A stretch of DNA of 64,000 nt from Auanema rhodensis (Eukaryota > Nematoda > Chromadorea > Rhabditida > Rhabditidae), in NCBI GenBank assembly GCA_964057225.1, contig OZ059896.1:310001-374000 (forward strand), in the 5' to 3' direction. Each line of letters starts with the position of its first letter. The stretch's first letter is position 1. A program made the position numbers and the translations under genes. Under the pieces are notes generated by a model, which was not told the DNA's origin, searched no databases, and worked only from the letters and a program-made list of their open reading frames with translations. Below, one piece after another: positions 53,542 through 64,000 of this stretch.

Positions 53542-56500
53542 ATATCAATAAAAATTTGTTTTTAGACTAATATGGACAAGGGGAATCTAATTTTGAAAAC
53601 CGCATCTCTTTATCTTTCACGTGAAGCGAGTTACATACCAAGTGCACATCACGTGTACATTTAATTAGCATAAATTAAAGTTCACGTAAATTTCAAAGTC
53701 ATGGTTACCATGCACCAATATCAATAAAAATTTGTTTTCAGACTAATATGGACATGGGGAATCTAATTTTGAAAACCGCATCTCTTTATCTTTCACGTGA
53801 AGCGAGTTACATACCAAGTGCACATCACGTGTACATTTAATTAGCATAAATTAAAGTTCACGTAAATTTCAAAGTCATGGTTACCATGAACCAATATCAA
53901 TAAAAATTTGTTTTTAGACTAATATGGACATGGGGAATCTAATTTTGAAAACCGCATCTCTTTATCTTTCACGTGAAGCGAGTTACATACCAAGTGCACA
54001 TCACGTGTACATTTAATTAGCATAAATTAAAGTTCACGTAAATTTCAAAGTCATGGTTACCATGAAGCAATATCAATAAAAATTCGTTTTTAGACTAATA
54101 TGGACATGGGGAATCTAATTTTGAAAACCGCATCTCTTTATCTTTCACGTGAAGCGAGTTACATACCAAGTGCACATCACGTGTACATTTAATTAGCATA
54201 AATTAAAGTTCACGTAAATTTCAAAGTCATGGTTACCATGCACCAATATCAATAAAAATTTGTTTTTAGACTAATATGGACATGGGGAATCTAATTTTGA
54301 AAACCGCATCTCTTTATCTTTCACGTGAAGCGAGTTACATACCAAGTGCACATCACGTGTACATTTAATTAGCATAAATTAAAGTTCACGTAAATTTCAA
54401 AGTCATGGTTACCATGAACCAATATCAATAAAAATTTGTTTTTAGACTAATATGGACATGGGGAATCTAATTTTGAAAACCGCATCTCTTTATCTTTCAC
54501 GTGAAGCGAGTTACATACCAAGTGCACATCACGTGTACATTTAATTAGCATAAATTAAAGTTCACGTAAATTTCAAAGTTATGGTTACCATGCACCAATA
54601 TCAATAAAAATTTGTTTTTAGACTAATATGGACATGGGGAATCTAATTTTGAAAACCGCATCTCTTTATCTTTCACGTGAAGCGAGTTACATACCAAGTG
54701 CACATCACGTGTACATTTAATTAGCATAAATTAAAGTTCACGTAAATTTCAAAGTCATGGTTACCATGCACCAATATCAATAAAAACTTGTTTTTAGACT
54801 AATATGGACATGGGGAATCTAATTTTGAAAACCGCATCTCTTTATCTTTCACGTGAAGCGAGTTACATACCAAGTGCACATCACGTGTACATTTAATTAG
54901 CATAAATTAAAGTTCACGTAAATTTCAAAGTTATGGTTACCATGCACCAATATCAATAAAAATTTGTTTTTAGACTAATATGGACATGGGGAATCTAATT
55001 TTGAGAACCGCATCTCTTTATCTTTCACGTGAAGCGAGTTACATACCAAGTGCACATCACGTGTACATTTAATTAGCATAAATTAAAGTTCACGTAAATT
55101 TCAAAGTCATGGTTACCATGAACCAATATCAATAAAAATTTGTTTTTAGACTAATATGGACATGGGGAATCTAATTTTGAAAACCGCATCTCTTTATCTT
55201 TCACGTGAAGCGAGTTACATACCAAGTGCACATCACGTGTACATTTAATTAGCATAAATTAAAGTTCACGTAAATTTCAAAGTCATGGTTACCATGAACC
55301 AATATCAATAAAAATTTGTTTTTAGACTAATATGGACATGGGGAATCTAATTTTGAAAACCGCATCTCTTTATCTTTCACGTGAAGCGAGTTACATACCA
55401 AGTGCACATCACGTGTACATTTAATTAGCATAAATTAAAGTTCACGTAAATTTCAAAGTCATGGTTACCATGAAGCAATATCAATAAAAATTCGTTTTTA
55501 GACTAATATGGACATGGGGAATCTAATTTTGAAAACCGCATCTCTTTATCTTTCACGTGAAGCGAGTTACATACCAAGTGCACATCACGTGTACATTTAA
55601 TTAGCATAAATTAAAGTTCACGTAAATTTCAAAGTCATGGTTACCATGCACCAATATCAATAAAAATTTGTTTTTAGACTAATATGGACATGGGGAATCT
55701 AATTTTGAAAACCGCATCTCTTTATCTTTCACGTGAAGCGAGTTACATACCAAGTGCACATCACGTGTACATTTAATTAGCATAAATTAAAGTTCACGTA
55801 AATTTCAAAGTCATGGTTACCATGAACCAATATCAATAAAAATTTGTTTTTAGACTAATATGGACATGGGGAATCTAATTTTGAAAACCGCATCTCTTTA
55901 TCTTTCACGTGAAGCGAGTTACATACCAAGTGCACATCACGTGTACATTTAATTAGCATAAATTAAAGTTCACGTAAATTTCAAAGTCATGGTTACCATG
56001 CACCAATATCAATAAAAATTTGTTTTTAGACTAATATGGACATGGGGAATCTAATTTTGAAAACCGCATCTCTTTATCTTTCACGTGAAGCGAGTTACAT
56101 ACCAAGTGCACATCACGTGTACATTTAATTAGCATAAATTAAAGTTCACGTAAATTTCAAAGTCATGGTTACCATGCACCAATATCAATAAAAATTTGTT
56201 TTTAGACTAATATGGACATGGAGAATCTAATTTTGAAAACCGCATCTCTTTATCTTTCACGTGAAGCGAGTTACATACCAAGTGCACATCACGTGTACAT
56301 TTAATTAGCATAAATTAAAGTTCACGTAAATTTCAAAGTCATGGTTACCATGCACCAATATCAATAAAAATTTGTTTTTAGACTAATATGGACATGGGGA
56401 ATCTAATTTTGAAAACCGCATCTCTTTATCTTTCACGTGAAGCGAGTTACATACCAAGTGCACATCACGTGTACATTTAATTAGCATAAATTAAAGTTCA

Positions 56501-59349
56501 CGTAAATTTCAAAGTTATGGTTACCATGCACCAATATCAATAAAAATTTGTTTTTAGACTAATATGGACATGGGGAATCTAATTTTGAAAACGGCATCTC
56601 TTTATCTTTCACGTGAAGCGAGTTACATACCAAGTGCACATCACGTGTACATTTATTTAGCATAAATTAAAGTTCACGTAAATTTCAAAGTCATGGTTAC
56701 CATGAAGCAATATCAATAAAAATTTGTTTTTAGACTAATATGGACATGGGGAATCTAATTTTGAAAACCGCATCTCTTTATCTTTCACGTGAAGCGAGTT
56801 ACATACCAAGTGCACATCACGTGTACATTTAATTAGCATAAATTAAAGTTCACGTAAATTTCAAAGTCATGGTTACCATGCACCAATATCAATAAAAATT
56901 TGTTTTTAGACTAATATGGACATGGGGAATCTAATTTTGAAAACCGCATCTTTTTATCTTTCACGTGAAGCGAGTTACATACCAAGTGCACATCACGTGT
57001 ACATTTAATTAGCATAAATTAAAGTTCACGTAAATTTCAAAGTTATGGTTACCATGCACCAATATCAATAAAAATTTGTTTTTAGACTAATATGGACATG
57101 GGGAATCTAATTTTGAAAACCGCATCTCTTTATCTTTCACGTGAAGCGAGTTACATACCAAGTGCACATCACGTGTACATTTAATTAGCATAAATTAAAG
57201 TTCACGTAAATTTCAAAGTCATGGTTACCATGAACCAATATCAATAAAAATTTGTTTTTAGACTAATATGGACATGGGGAATCTGATTTTGAAAACCGCA
57301 TCTCTTTATCTTTCACGTGAAGCGAGTTACATACCAAGTGCACATCACGTGTACATTTAATTAGCATAAATTAAAGTTCACGTAAATTTCAAAGTCATGG
57401 TTACCATGAAGCAATATCAATAAAAATTTGTTTTTAGACTAATATGGACATGGGGAATCTAATTTTGAAAACCGCATCTCTTTATCTTTCACGTGAAGCG
57501 AGTTACATACCAAGTGCACATCACGTGTACATTTAATTAGCATAAATTAAAGTTCACGTAAATTTCAAAGTCATGGTTACCATGAAGCAATATCAATAAA
57601 AATTCGTTTTTAGACTAATATGGACATGGGGAATCTAATTTTGAAAACCGCATCTCTTTATCTTTCACGTGAAGCGAGTTACATACCAAGTGCACATCAC
57701 GTGTACATTTAATTAGCATAAATTAAAGTTCACGTAAATTTCAAAGTCATGGTTACCATGAAGCAATATCAATAAAAATTTGTTTTTAGACTAATATGGA
57801 CATGGGGAATCTAATTTTGAAAACCGCATCTCTTTATCTTTCACGTGAAGCGAGTTACATACCAAGTGCACATCACGTGTACATTTAATTAGCATAAATT
57901 AAAGTTCACGTAAATTTCAAAGTCATGGTTACCATGAACCAATATCAATAAAAATTTGTTTTTAGACTAATATGGACATGGGGAATCTAATTTTGAAAAC
58001 CGCATCTCTTTATCTTTCACGTGAAGCGAGTTACATACCAAGTGCACATCACGTGTACATTTAATTAGCATAAATTAAAGTTCACGTAAATTTCAAAGTC
58101 ATGGTTACCATGAAGTAATATCAATAAAAATTTGTTTTTAGACTAATATGGACATGGGGAATCTAATTTTGAAAACCGCATCTCTTTATCTTTCACGTGA
58201 AGCGAGTTACATACCAAGTGCACATCACGTGTACATTTAATTAGCATGAATTAAAGTTCACGTAAATTTCAAAGTCATGGTTAGCATGCACCAATATCAA
58301 TAAAAATTTGTATTTAGACTAATATGGACATGGGGAATCTAATTTTGAAAACCGCATCTCTTTATCTTTCACGTGAAGCGAGTTACATACCAAGTGCACA
58401 TCACGTGTACATTTAATTAGCATAAATTAAAGTTCACGTAAATTTCAAAGTCATGGTTACCATGCACCAATATCAATAAAAATTTGTTTTTAGACTAATA
58501 TGGACATGGGGAATCTAATTTTGAAAACTGCATCTCTTTATCTTTCACGTGAAGCGAGTTACATACCAAGTGCACATCACGTGTACATTTAATTAGCATA
58601 AATTAAAGTTCACGTAAATTTCAAAGTCATGGTTACCATGAACCAATATCAATAAAAATTTGTTTTTAGACTAATATGGACATGGGGAATCTAATTTTGA
58701 AAACCGCATCTCTTTATCTTTCACGTGAAGCGAGTTACATACCAAGTGCACATCACGTGTACATTTAATTAGCATAAATTAAAGTTCACGTAAATTTCAA
58801 AGTCATGGTTACCATGAAGCAATATCAATAAAAATTCGTTTTTAGACTAATATGGACATGGGGAATCTAATTTTGAAAACCGCATCTCTTTATCTTTCAC
58901 GTGAAGCGAGTTACATACCAAGTGCACATCACGTGTACATTTAATTAGCCTAAATTAAAGTTCACGTAAATTTCAAAGTCATGGTTACCATGAAGCAATA
59001 TCAATAAAAATTCGTTTTTAGACTAATATGGACATGGGGAATCTAATTTTGAAAACCGCATCTCTTTATCTTTCACGTGAAGCGAGTTACATACCAAGTG
59101 CACATCACGTGTACATTTAATTAGCATAAATTAAAGTTCACGTAAATTTCAAAGTCATGGTTACCATGAACCAATATCAATAAAAATTTGTTTTTAGACT
59201 AATATGGACATGGGGAATCTAATTTTGAAAACCGCATCTCTTTATCTTTCACGTGAAGCGAGTTACATACCAAGTGCACATCACGTGTACATTTAATTAG
59301 CATAAATTAAAGTTCACGTAAATTTCAAAGTCATGGTTACCATGAAGCA
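53542..59349 (+). repeat. Mosaic zone, 33 monomers
   Basis: It begins with alpha-type GACAAGGGG (without CATGTG) and TTTTCAGAC. The order AAGC-tailed unit, AATTCG, AACC-tailed unit at 53894-54421 returns at 55302-55829 (offset 1408 bp, eight monomers). AAAAACTTG is at 54774, GAGAACC at 54950, GGAGAATC at 56182 and AACGGCATC at 56534. AATTCG units also lie at 57590, 58822 and 58998. A GCATGAATT unit with TTAGCATG is at 58118, TGTATTT at 58294 and AAACTGC at 58470. It has marks from several blocks but no long HOR. Confidence 0.8.
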
Positions 59350-62163
59350 ATATCAATAAAAATTTGTTTTTAGACTAATATGGACATGGGGAATCTAATT
59401 TTGAAAACCGCATCTCTTTATCTTTTACGTGAAGCGAGTTACATACCAAGTGCACATCACGTGTACATTTAATTAGCATAAATTAAAGTTCACGTAAATT
59501 TCAAAGTCATGGTTACCATGAACCAATATCAATAAAAATTTGTTTTTAGACTAATATGGACATGGGGAATCTGATTTTGAAAACCGCATCTCTTTATCTT
59601 TCACGTGAAGCGAGTTACATACCAAGTGCACATCACGTGTACATTTAATTAGCATAAATTAAAGTTCACGTAAAATTCAAAGTCATGGTAACCATGCACC
59701 AATATCAATAAAAATTTGTTTTTAGACTAATATGGACATGGGGAATCTAATTTTGAAAACCGCATCTCTTTATCTTTTACGTGAAGCGAGTTACATACCA
59801 AGTGCACATCACGTGTACATTTAATTAGCATAAATTAAAGTTCACGTAAATTTCAAAGTCATGGTTACCATGAACCAATATCAATAAAATTTGTTTTTAG
59901 ACTAATATGGACATGGGGAATCTAATTTTGAAAACCGCATCTCTTTATCTTTAACGTGAAGCGAGTTACATACCAAGTGCACATCACGTGTACATTTAAT
60001 TAGCATAAATTAAAGTTCACGTAAATTTCAAAGTCATGGTTACCATGAACCAATATCAAAAAAAATTTGTTTTTAGACTAATATGGACATGGGGAATCTA
60101 ATTGTGAAAACCGCATCTCTTTATCTTTCACGTGAAGCGAGTTACATACCAAGTGCACATCACGTGTACATTTAATTAGCATAAATTAAAGTTCACGTAA
60201 AATTCAAAGTCATGGTTACCATGCACCAATATCAATAAAAATTTGTTTTTAGACTAATATGGACATGGGGAATCTAATTTTGAAAACCGCATCTCTTTAT
60301 CTTTTACGTGAAGCGAGTTACATACCAAGTGCACATCACGTGTACATTTAATTAGCATAAATTAAAGTTCACGTAAATTTCAAAGTCATGGTTACCATGC
60401 ACCAATATCAATAAAAATTTGTTTTTAGACTAATATGGACATGGGGAATCTAATTTTGAAAACCGCATCTCTTTATCTTTAACGTGAAGCGAGTTACATA
60501 CCAAGTGCACATCACGTGTACATTTAATTAGCATAAATTAAAGTTCACGTAAAATTCAAAGTCATGGTTACCATGCACCAATATCAATAAAAATTTGTTT
60601 TTAGACTAATATGGACATGGGGAATCTAATTCTGAAAACCGCATCTCTTTATCTTTTACGTGAAGCGAGTTACATACCAAGTGCACATCACGTGTACATT
60701 TAATTAGCATAAATTAAAGTTCACGTAATTTTCAAAGTCATGGTTACCATGAACCAATATCAATAAAAATTTGTTTTTAGACTAATATGGACATGGGGAA
60801 TCTAATTTTGAATACCGCATTTCTTTATCTTTCACGTGAAGCGAGTTACATACCAAGTGCACATCACGTGTACATTTAATTAGCATAAATTAAAGTTCAC
60901 GTAAAATTCAAAGTCATGGTTACCATGCACCAATATCAATAAAAATTTGTTTTTAGACTAATATGGACATGGGGAATCTAATTTTGAATACCGCATTTCT
61001 TTATCTTTCACGTGAAGCGAGTTACATACCAAGTGCACATCACGTGTACATTTAATTAGCATAAATTAAAGTTCACGTAAATTTCAAAGTCATGGTTACC
61101 ATGCACCAATATCACTAAAATTTTGTTTTTAGACTAACATGGACATGGGGAATCTAATTTTGAAAACCGCATCTCTTTATCTTTCACGTGAAGCGAGTTA
61201 CATACCAAGTGCACATCACGTGTACATTTAATTAGCATAAATTAAAGTTCACGTAAATTTCAAAGTCATGGTTACCATGCACCAATATCAATAAAAATTT
61301 GTTTTTAGACTAATATGGACATGGGGAATCTAATTTTGAAAACCGCATCTCTTTATCTTTTACGTGAAGCGAGTTACATACCAAGTGCACATCACGTGTA
61401 CATTTAATTAGCATAAATTAAAGTTCACGTAAATTTCAAAGTCATGGTTACCATGAACCAATATCAATAAAATTTGTTTTTAGACTAATATGGACATGAG
61501 GAATCTAATTTTGAAAACCGCATCTCTTTATCTTTAACGTGAAGCGAGTTACATACCAAGTGCACATCACGTGTACATTTAATTAGCATAAATTAAAGTT
61601 CACGTAAAATTCAAAGTCATGGTTACCATGCACCAATATCAATAAAAATTTGTTTTTAGACTAATATGGACATGGGGAATCTAATTCTGAAAACCGCATC
61701 TCTTTATCTTTTACGTGAAGCGAGTTACATACCAAGTGCACATCACGTGTACATTTAATTAGCATAAATTAAAGTTCACGTAATTTTCAAAGTCATGGTT
61801 ACCATGAACCAATATCAATAAAAATTTGTTTTTAGACTAATATGGACATGGGGAATCTAATTTTGAAAACCGCATTTCTTTATCTTTCACGTGAAGCGAG
61901 TTACATACCAAGTGCACATCACGTGTACATTTAATTAGCATAAACTAAAGTTCACGTAAATTTCAAAGTCATGGTTACCATGAACCAATATCAATAAAAA
62001 TTTGTTTTTAGACTAATATGGACATGGGGAATCTAATTTTGAAAACCGCATCTCTTTATCTTTCACGTGAAGCGAGTTACATACCAAGTGCACATCACGT
62101 GTACATTTAATTAGCATAAATTAAAGTTCACGTAAATTTCAAAGTCATGGTTACCATGAACCA
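59350..62163 (+). repeat. Beta HOR copy 3
   Basis: It repeats beta copy 2 from 39816 with an offset near 19.7 kb. It keeps the CTGATTTTG unit and separate TTTTACG unit as in copy 1, and adds one extra TTGAATACC/GCATTTC monomer (60757 and 60933, where copy 2 has one at 41047). The 175-bp units are at 59878 and 61461. A private GGTAACC (T165 to A) is at 59526. The block runs on into gamma-type units, as copy 2 does. Confidence 0.88.
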
Positions 62164-63923
62164 ATATCAATAAAAATTTGTTTTTAGACTAATATGGACA
62201 TGGGGAATCTAATTTTGAAAACCGCATCTCTTTATCTTTCACGTGAAGCGAGTTACATACCAAGTGCACATCACGTGTACATTTAATTAGCATAAATTAA
62301 AGTTCACGTAAATTTCAAAGTCATGGTTACCATGAAGCAATATCAATAAAAATTTGTTTTTAGACTAATATGGACATGGGAAATCTAATTTTGAAAACCG
62401 CATCTCTTTATCTTTCACGTGAAGCGAGTTACATACCAAGTGCACATCACGTGTACATTTAATTAGCATAAATTAAAGTTCACGTAAATTTCAAAGTCAT
62501 GGTTACCATGAACCAATATCAATAAAAATTTGTTTTTAGACTAATATGGACATGGGGAATCTAATTTTGAAAACCGCATCTCTTTATCTTTCACGTGAAG
62601 CGAGTTACATACCAAGTGCACATCACGTGTACATTTAATTAGCATAAATTAAAGTTCACGTAAATTTCAAAGTCATGGTTACCATGCACCAATATCAATA
62701 AAAATTGGTTTTTAGACTAATATTGACATGGGGAATCTAATTTTGAAAACCGCATCTCTTTATCTTTCACGTGAAGCGAGTTACATACCAAGTGCACATC
62801 ACGTGTACATTTAATTAGCATAAATTAAAGTTCACGTAAATTTCAAAGTCATGGTTACCATGCACAAATATCAATAAAAATTTGTTTTTAGACTAATATG
62901 GACATGGGGAATCTAATTTTGAAAACCGCATCTCTTTATCTTTCACGTGAAGCGAGTTACATACCAAGTGCACATCACGTGTACATTTAATTAGCATAAA
63001 TTAAAGTTCACGTAAATTTCAAAGTTATGGTTACCATGCACCAATATCAATAAAAATTTGTTTTTAGACTAATATGGACATGGGGAATCTAATTTTGAAA
63101 ACCGCATCTCTTTATCTTTCACGTGAAGCGAGTTACATACCAAGTGCACATCACGTGTACATTTATTTAGCATAAATTAAAGTTCACGTAAATTTCAAAG
63201 TCATGGTTACCATGAAGCAATATCAATAAAAATTCGTTTTTAGACTAATATGGACATGGGGAATCTAATTTTGAAAACCGCATCTCTTTATCTTTCACGT
63301 GAAGCGAGTTACATACCAAGTGCACATCACGTGTACATTTAATTAGCATAAATTAAAGTTCACGTAAATTTCAAAGTCATGGTTACCATGAAGCAATATC
63401 AATAAAAATTTGTTTTTAGACTAATATGGACATGGGAAATCTAATTTTGAAAACCGCATCTCTTTATCTTTCACGTGAAGCGAGTTACATACCAAGTGCA
63501 CATCACGTGTACATTTAATTAGCATAAATTAAAGTTCACGTAAATTTCAAAGTCATGGTTACCATGCACCAATATCAATAAAAATTTGTTTTTAGACTAA
63601 TATGGACATGGGGAATCTAATTTTGAAAACCGCATCTCTTTATCTTTCACGTGAAGCGAGTTACATACCAAGTGCACATCACGTGTACATTTAATTAGCA
63701 TAAATTAAAGTTCACGTAAATTTCAAAGTCATGGTTACCATGAACCAATATCAATAAAAATTTGTTTTTAGACTAATATGGACATGGGGAATCTAATTTT
63801 GAAAACCGCATCTCTTTATCTTTCACGTGAAGCGAGTTACATACCAAGTGCACATCACGTGTACATTTAATTAGCATAAATTAAAGTTCACGTAAATTTC
63901 AAAGTCATGGTTACCATGCACCA
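62164..63923 (+). repeat. Second beta-gamma junction and gamma units
   Basis: After an AAGC-tailed unit and a GGGAAATC unit that are absent from the first junction, the marks follow 42278-43685: CACC tail, AAAATTGG/ATATTGAC/CACA (62692), GTTATGG, ACATTTATTT, AATTCG, GGGAAATC, AACC tail, CACC tail. The offset has grown from 19710 bp (at 40168) to 20238 bp (at 42454), exactly three extra monomers. Confidence 0.85.
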
Positions 63924-64000
63924 ATATCACTAAAAATTTGTTTTTAGACTAATATGGACATGGGGAATCTAATTTTGAAAACCGCATCTCTTTATCTTTC
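63924..64000 (+). repeat. Partial terminal monomer (77 bp)
   Basis: The first 77 bases of a monomer with ATCACTAAAA, matching the next unit expected from 43686. It is cut by the window edge, so the array continues. Confidence 0.97.

Larger units (their letters stand above)
1..64000. repeat. Satellite DNA array, 176-bp monomer, head-to-tail
   Basis: The anchor ATATCAATAA recurs at 1, 177, 353, 529 and so on to 63924, giving 363 full monomers and a 77-bp remainder. Summing 354 units of 176 bp, two of 197 and seven of 175 gives 63923, exactly where the last partial unit begins, so no other length change or insertion is hidden. All units have the same orientation. The consensus is about 32% GC (57 G+C of 176). 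Most units differ from it at 0-5 positions. Diagnostic variants recur in ordered blocks, showing higher-order repeats. There is no gene, transposon or unique DNA inside. Nucleosome-scale unit length, homogeneity and HOR structure fit centromeric or pericentromeric satellite of a eukaryote; that role is inferred. The family is not one I recognise. The array continues beyond both window ends. Confidence 0.99.

Noticed and set aside
1-64000. Protein-coding genes
   Set aside because: The consensus has forward stops at p8, p22 and p27 (all three frames) and reverse stops at p4, p21 and p26 (all three frames). Because 176 is not a multiple of 3, frames rotate at each unit. No open frame much longer than one monomer can persist, and none would have family-like content.
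1-64000. CRISPR array
   Set aside because: There are no unique spacers. The whole 176-bp unit repeats, far longer than CRISPR repeats, with substitutions scattered through it.
1-64000. Telomere, rDNA spacer or tRNA cluster
   Set aside because: No TTAGGG/TTTAGGG-type repeats, no rRNA segments and no cloverleaf-like conserved boxes were seen; the unit is a simple AT-rich satellite.
1-64000. Assembly artefact from collapsed or looped reads
   Set aside because: Private variants occur in almost every block and copies differ by whole-monomer gains and losses. A looped assembly would give exact periodic copies. Individual near-identical copies (901, 1936 bp) still deserve read-level checks.

Overview
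The whole 64 kb window is one uninterrupted satellite DNA array. A unit of about 176 bp (about 32% GC) repeats head-to-tail in a single orientation from the first base to the last. Walking the array by its start anchor ATATCAATAA gives 363 complete monomers plus a 77-bp partial one. Of these, 354 are 176 bp, two are 197 bp (the same internal 21-bp duplication) and seven are 175 bp (loss of one A). These lengths add up exactly to the window. I found no protein-coding gene, RNA gene, transposon, CRISPR array or non-satellite spacer. Each consensus monomer carries stop codons in all six frames.

Organism: this is eukaryotic. A megabase-style array of nucleosome-length monomers with higher-order repeat (HOR) structure is typical of centromeric or pericentromeric heterochromatin, and monomers of about 165-185 bp are common in plants, including Brassicaceae, and also known in animals. 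I do not recognise this satellite family and cannot name the species. It does not look like human alpha satellite, and no CENP-B box is present. The centromere assignment is an inference from architecture.

Layout. Monomers are nearly identical (usually 0-5 differences in 176) but carry diagnostic variants that recur in fixed order, so several generations of HOR and segmental duplication can be read. 1-2506: a 901-bp five-monomer repeat with the 21-bp insertion. 2859-9898: 1760-bp and 1056-bp duplications. 10075-15530: a module with AGGCA ends and TTCG variants. 15531-18698: short 5-mer repeats. 18699-24330 and 29432-39639: a 16-18-monomer HOR ('alpha' here) in five copies. 24331-28551, 39640-42277 and 59350-62163: three copies of a second HOR ('beta') marked by loss of the first CACGTG and by 175-bp monomers. 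42454-53365 and again from 62692: a third family ('gamma') with 1936-bp and 3520-bp duplications. 53366-59349: a mosaic. Alpha, beta and gamma are labels for this answer only.

The consensus monomer is rich in short dyads: an A/T hairpin, a TTCACGTGAA palindrome, a second CACGTG inside ATCACGTG, a 7-bp-arm inverted repeat and a 13-bp CATGGT-T-ACCATG dyad. Three ACGT cores lie 32 and 33 bp apart. Several monomers are clear hybrids, giving direct evidence of in-register unequal exchange. Both array ends lie outside the window.
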